Origin: Epithemia pelagica
Taxonomy: Eukaryota; Bacillariophyta; Bacillariophyceae; Surirellales; Surirellaceae
DNA: 64,000 nucleotides
Reading direction: 5' to 3'
NCBI GenBank assembly: GCA_946965045.2
Contig: OX337234.1
Location: 1,860,001 to 1,924,000 of the forward strand
Of this stretch, positions 63,976-64,000 are shown piece after piece. The first letter of the stretch is position 1. Each line of letters begins with the position of its first letter. Both the position numbers and the translations under genes were made by a program. The notes below the pieces were generated by a model. That model made no database searches, was not told the origin of the DNA, and saw only the letters and a list, made by a program, of their open reading frames with translations.

Positions 63976-64000
63976 GTAAGCTTTATATTGCTGTTTTTTA

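Overview
The window looks like nuclear DNA of a diatom, most likely a raphid pennate. The evidence is short GT-AG introns (about 60-280 nt), a CoDi-type Ty1/copia retrotransposon, a DIRS-like tyrosine-recombinase retroelement, a beta-1,3-glucanase carrying the PSxxPS repeats frequent in diatom surface proteins, and ordinary eukaryotic genes (ribosomal protein eL20, cyclin B, SEM1/DSS1, MINDY deubiquitinase, MBOAT, CLC, CDF). No species can be assigned from sequence alone.

Layout. Positions 1-17,000 are transposon-dominated. The left edge is a CoDi gag-protease fragment on the minus strand. Next is a decayed DIRS-like element (2580-10235, minus) whose gag, RT-RNase H, zinc-finger and tyrosine recombinase segments lie on essentially one reading frame broken by four stops and two frameshifts. 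Then come two convergent intact ORFs (11498-12814 plus; 13045-16578 minus), the second a DDE-transposase-like protein. Positions 17,000-34,300 are a gene-dense host segment: CDF transporter, triple HMG-box protein, eL20, a DEAD-box helicase with a signal-like leader, GH16 glucanase, MINDY deubiquitinase, a broken diatom gene, a papain-like protease and a coiled-coil protein. Positions 34,638-44,544 are a nested transposon stack: two inverted, abutting copies of a short TIR element meet in a perfect palindrome, and the second is split by a nearly intact 8.4 kb CoDi retrotransposon with 783 bp LTRs and a GGTAA target duplication. Positions 45,900-64,000 return to host genes: a GH78-type enzyme, a four-TM protein, an MBOAT acyltransferase, an SDR fragment, cyclin B, SEM1, a two-TM protein, a CLC channel/transporter and the start of one more gene.

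Splice structures were worked out by hand. The joins for the CDF transporter, DEAD-box helicase, MINDY, GH78, MBOAT, cyclin B and CLC each restore a family motif or an unbroken frame. Several are worth noting: a cyclin destruction box split by an intron, a start codon apparently split by an intron, an intron abutting the eL20 ATG, a NAGNAG acceptor, and a stop-free 60 nt intron in the glucanase.

The most novel-looking material is the CoDi element with an additional 259-aa ORF ahead of gag-pol and no obvious primer-binding site, the palindromic TIR-element pair it landed in, the two-ORF DDE-like transposon candidate, and a stop codon followed at 7 nt by an 11 bp stem in the DIRS-like element.
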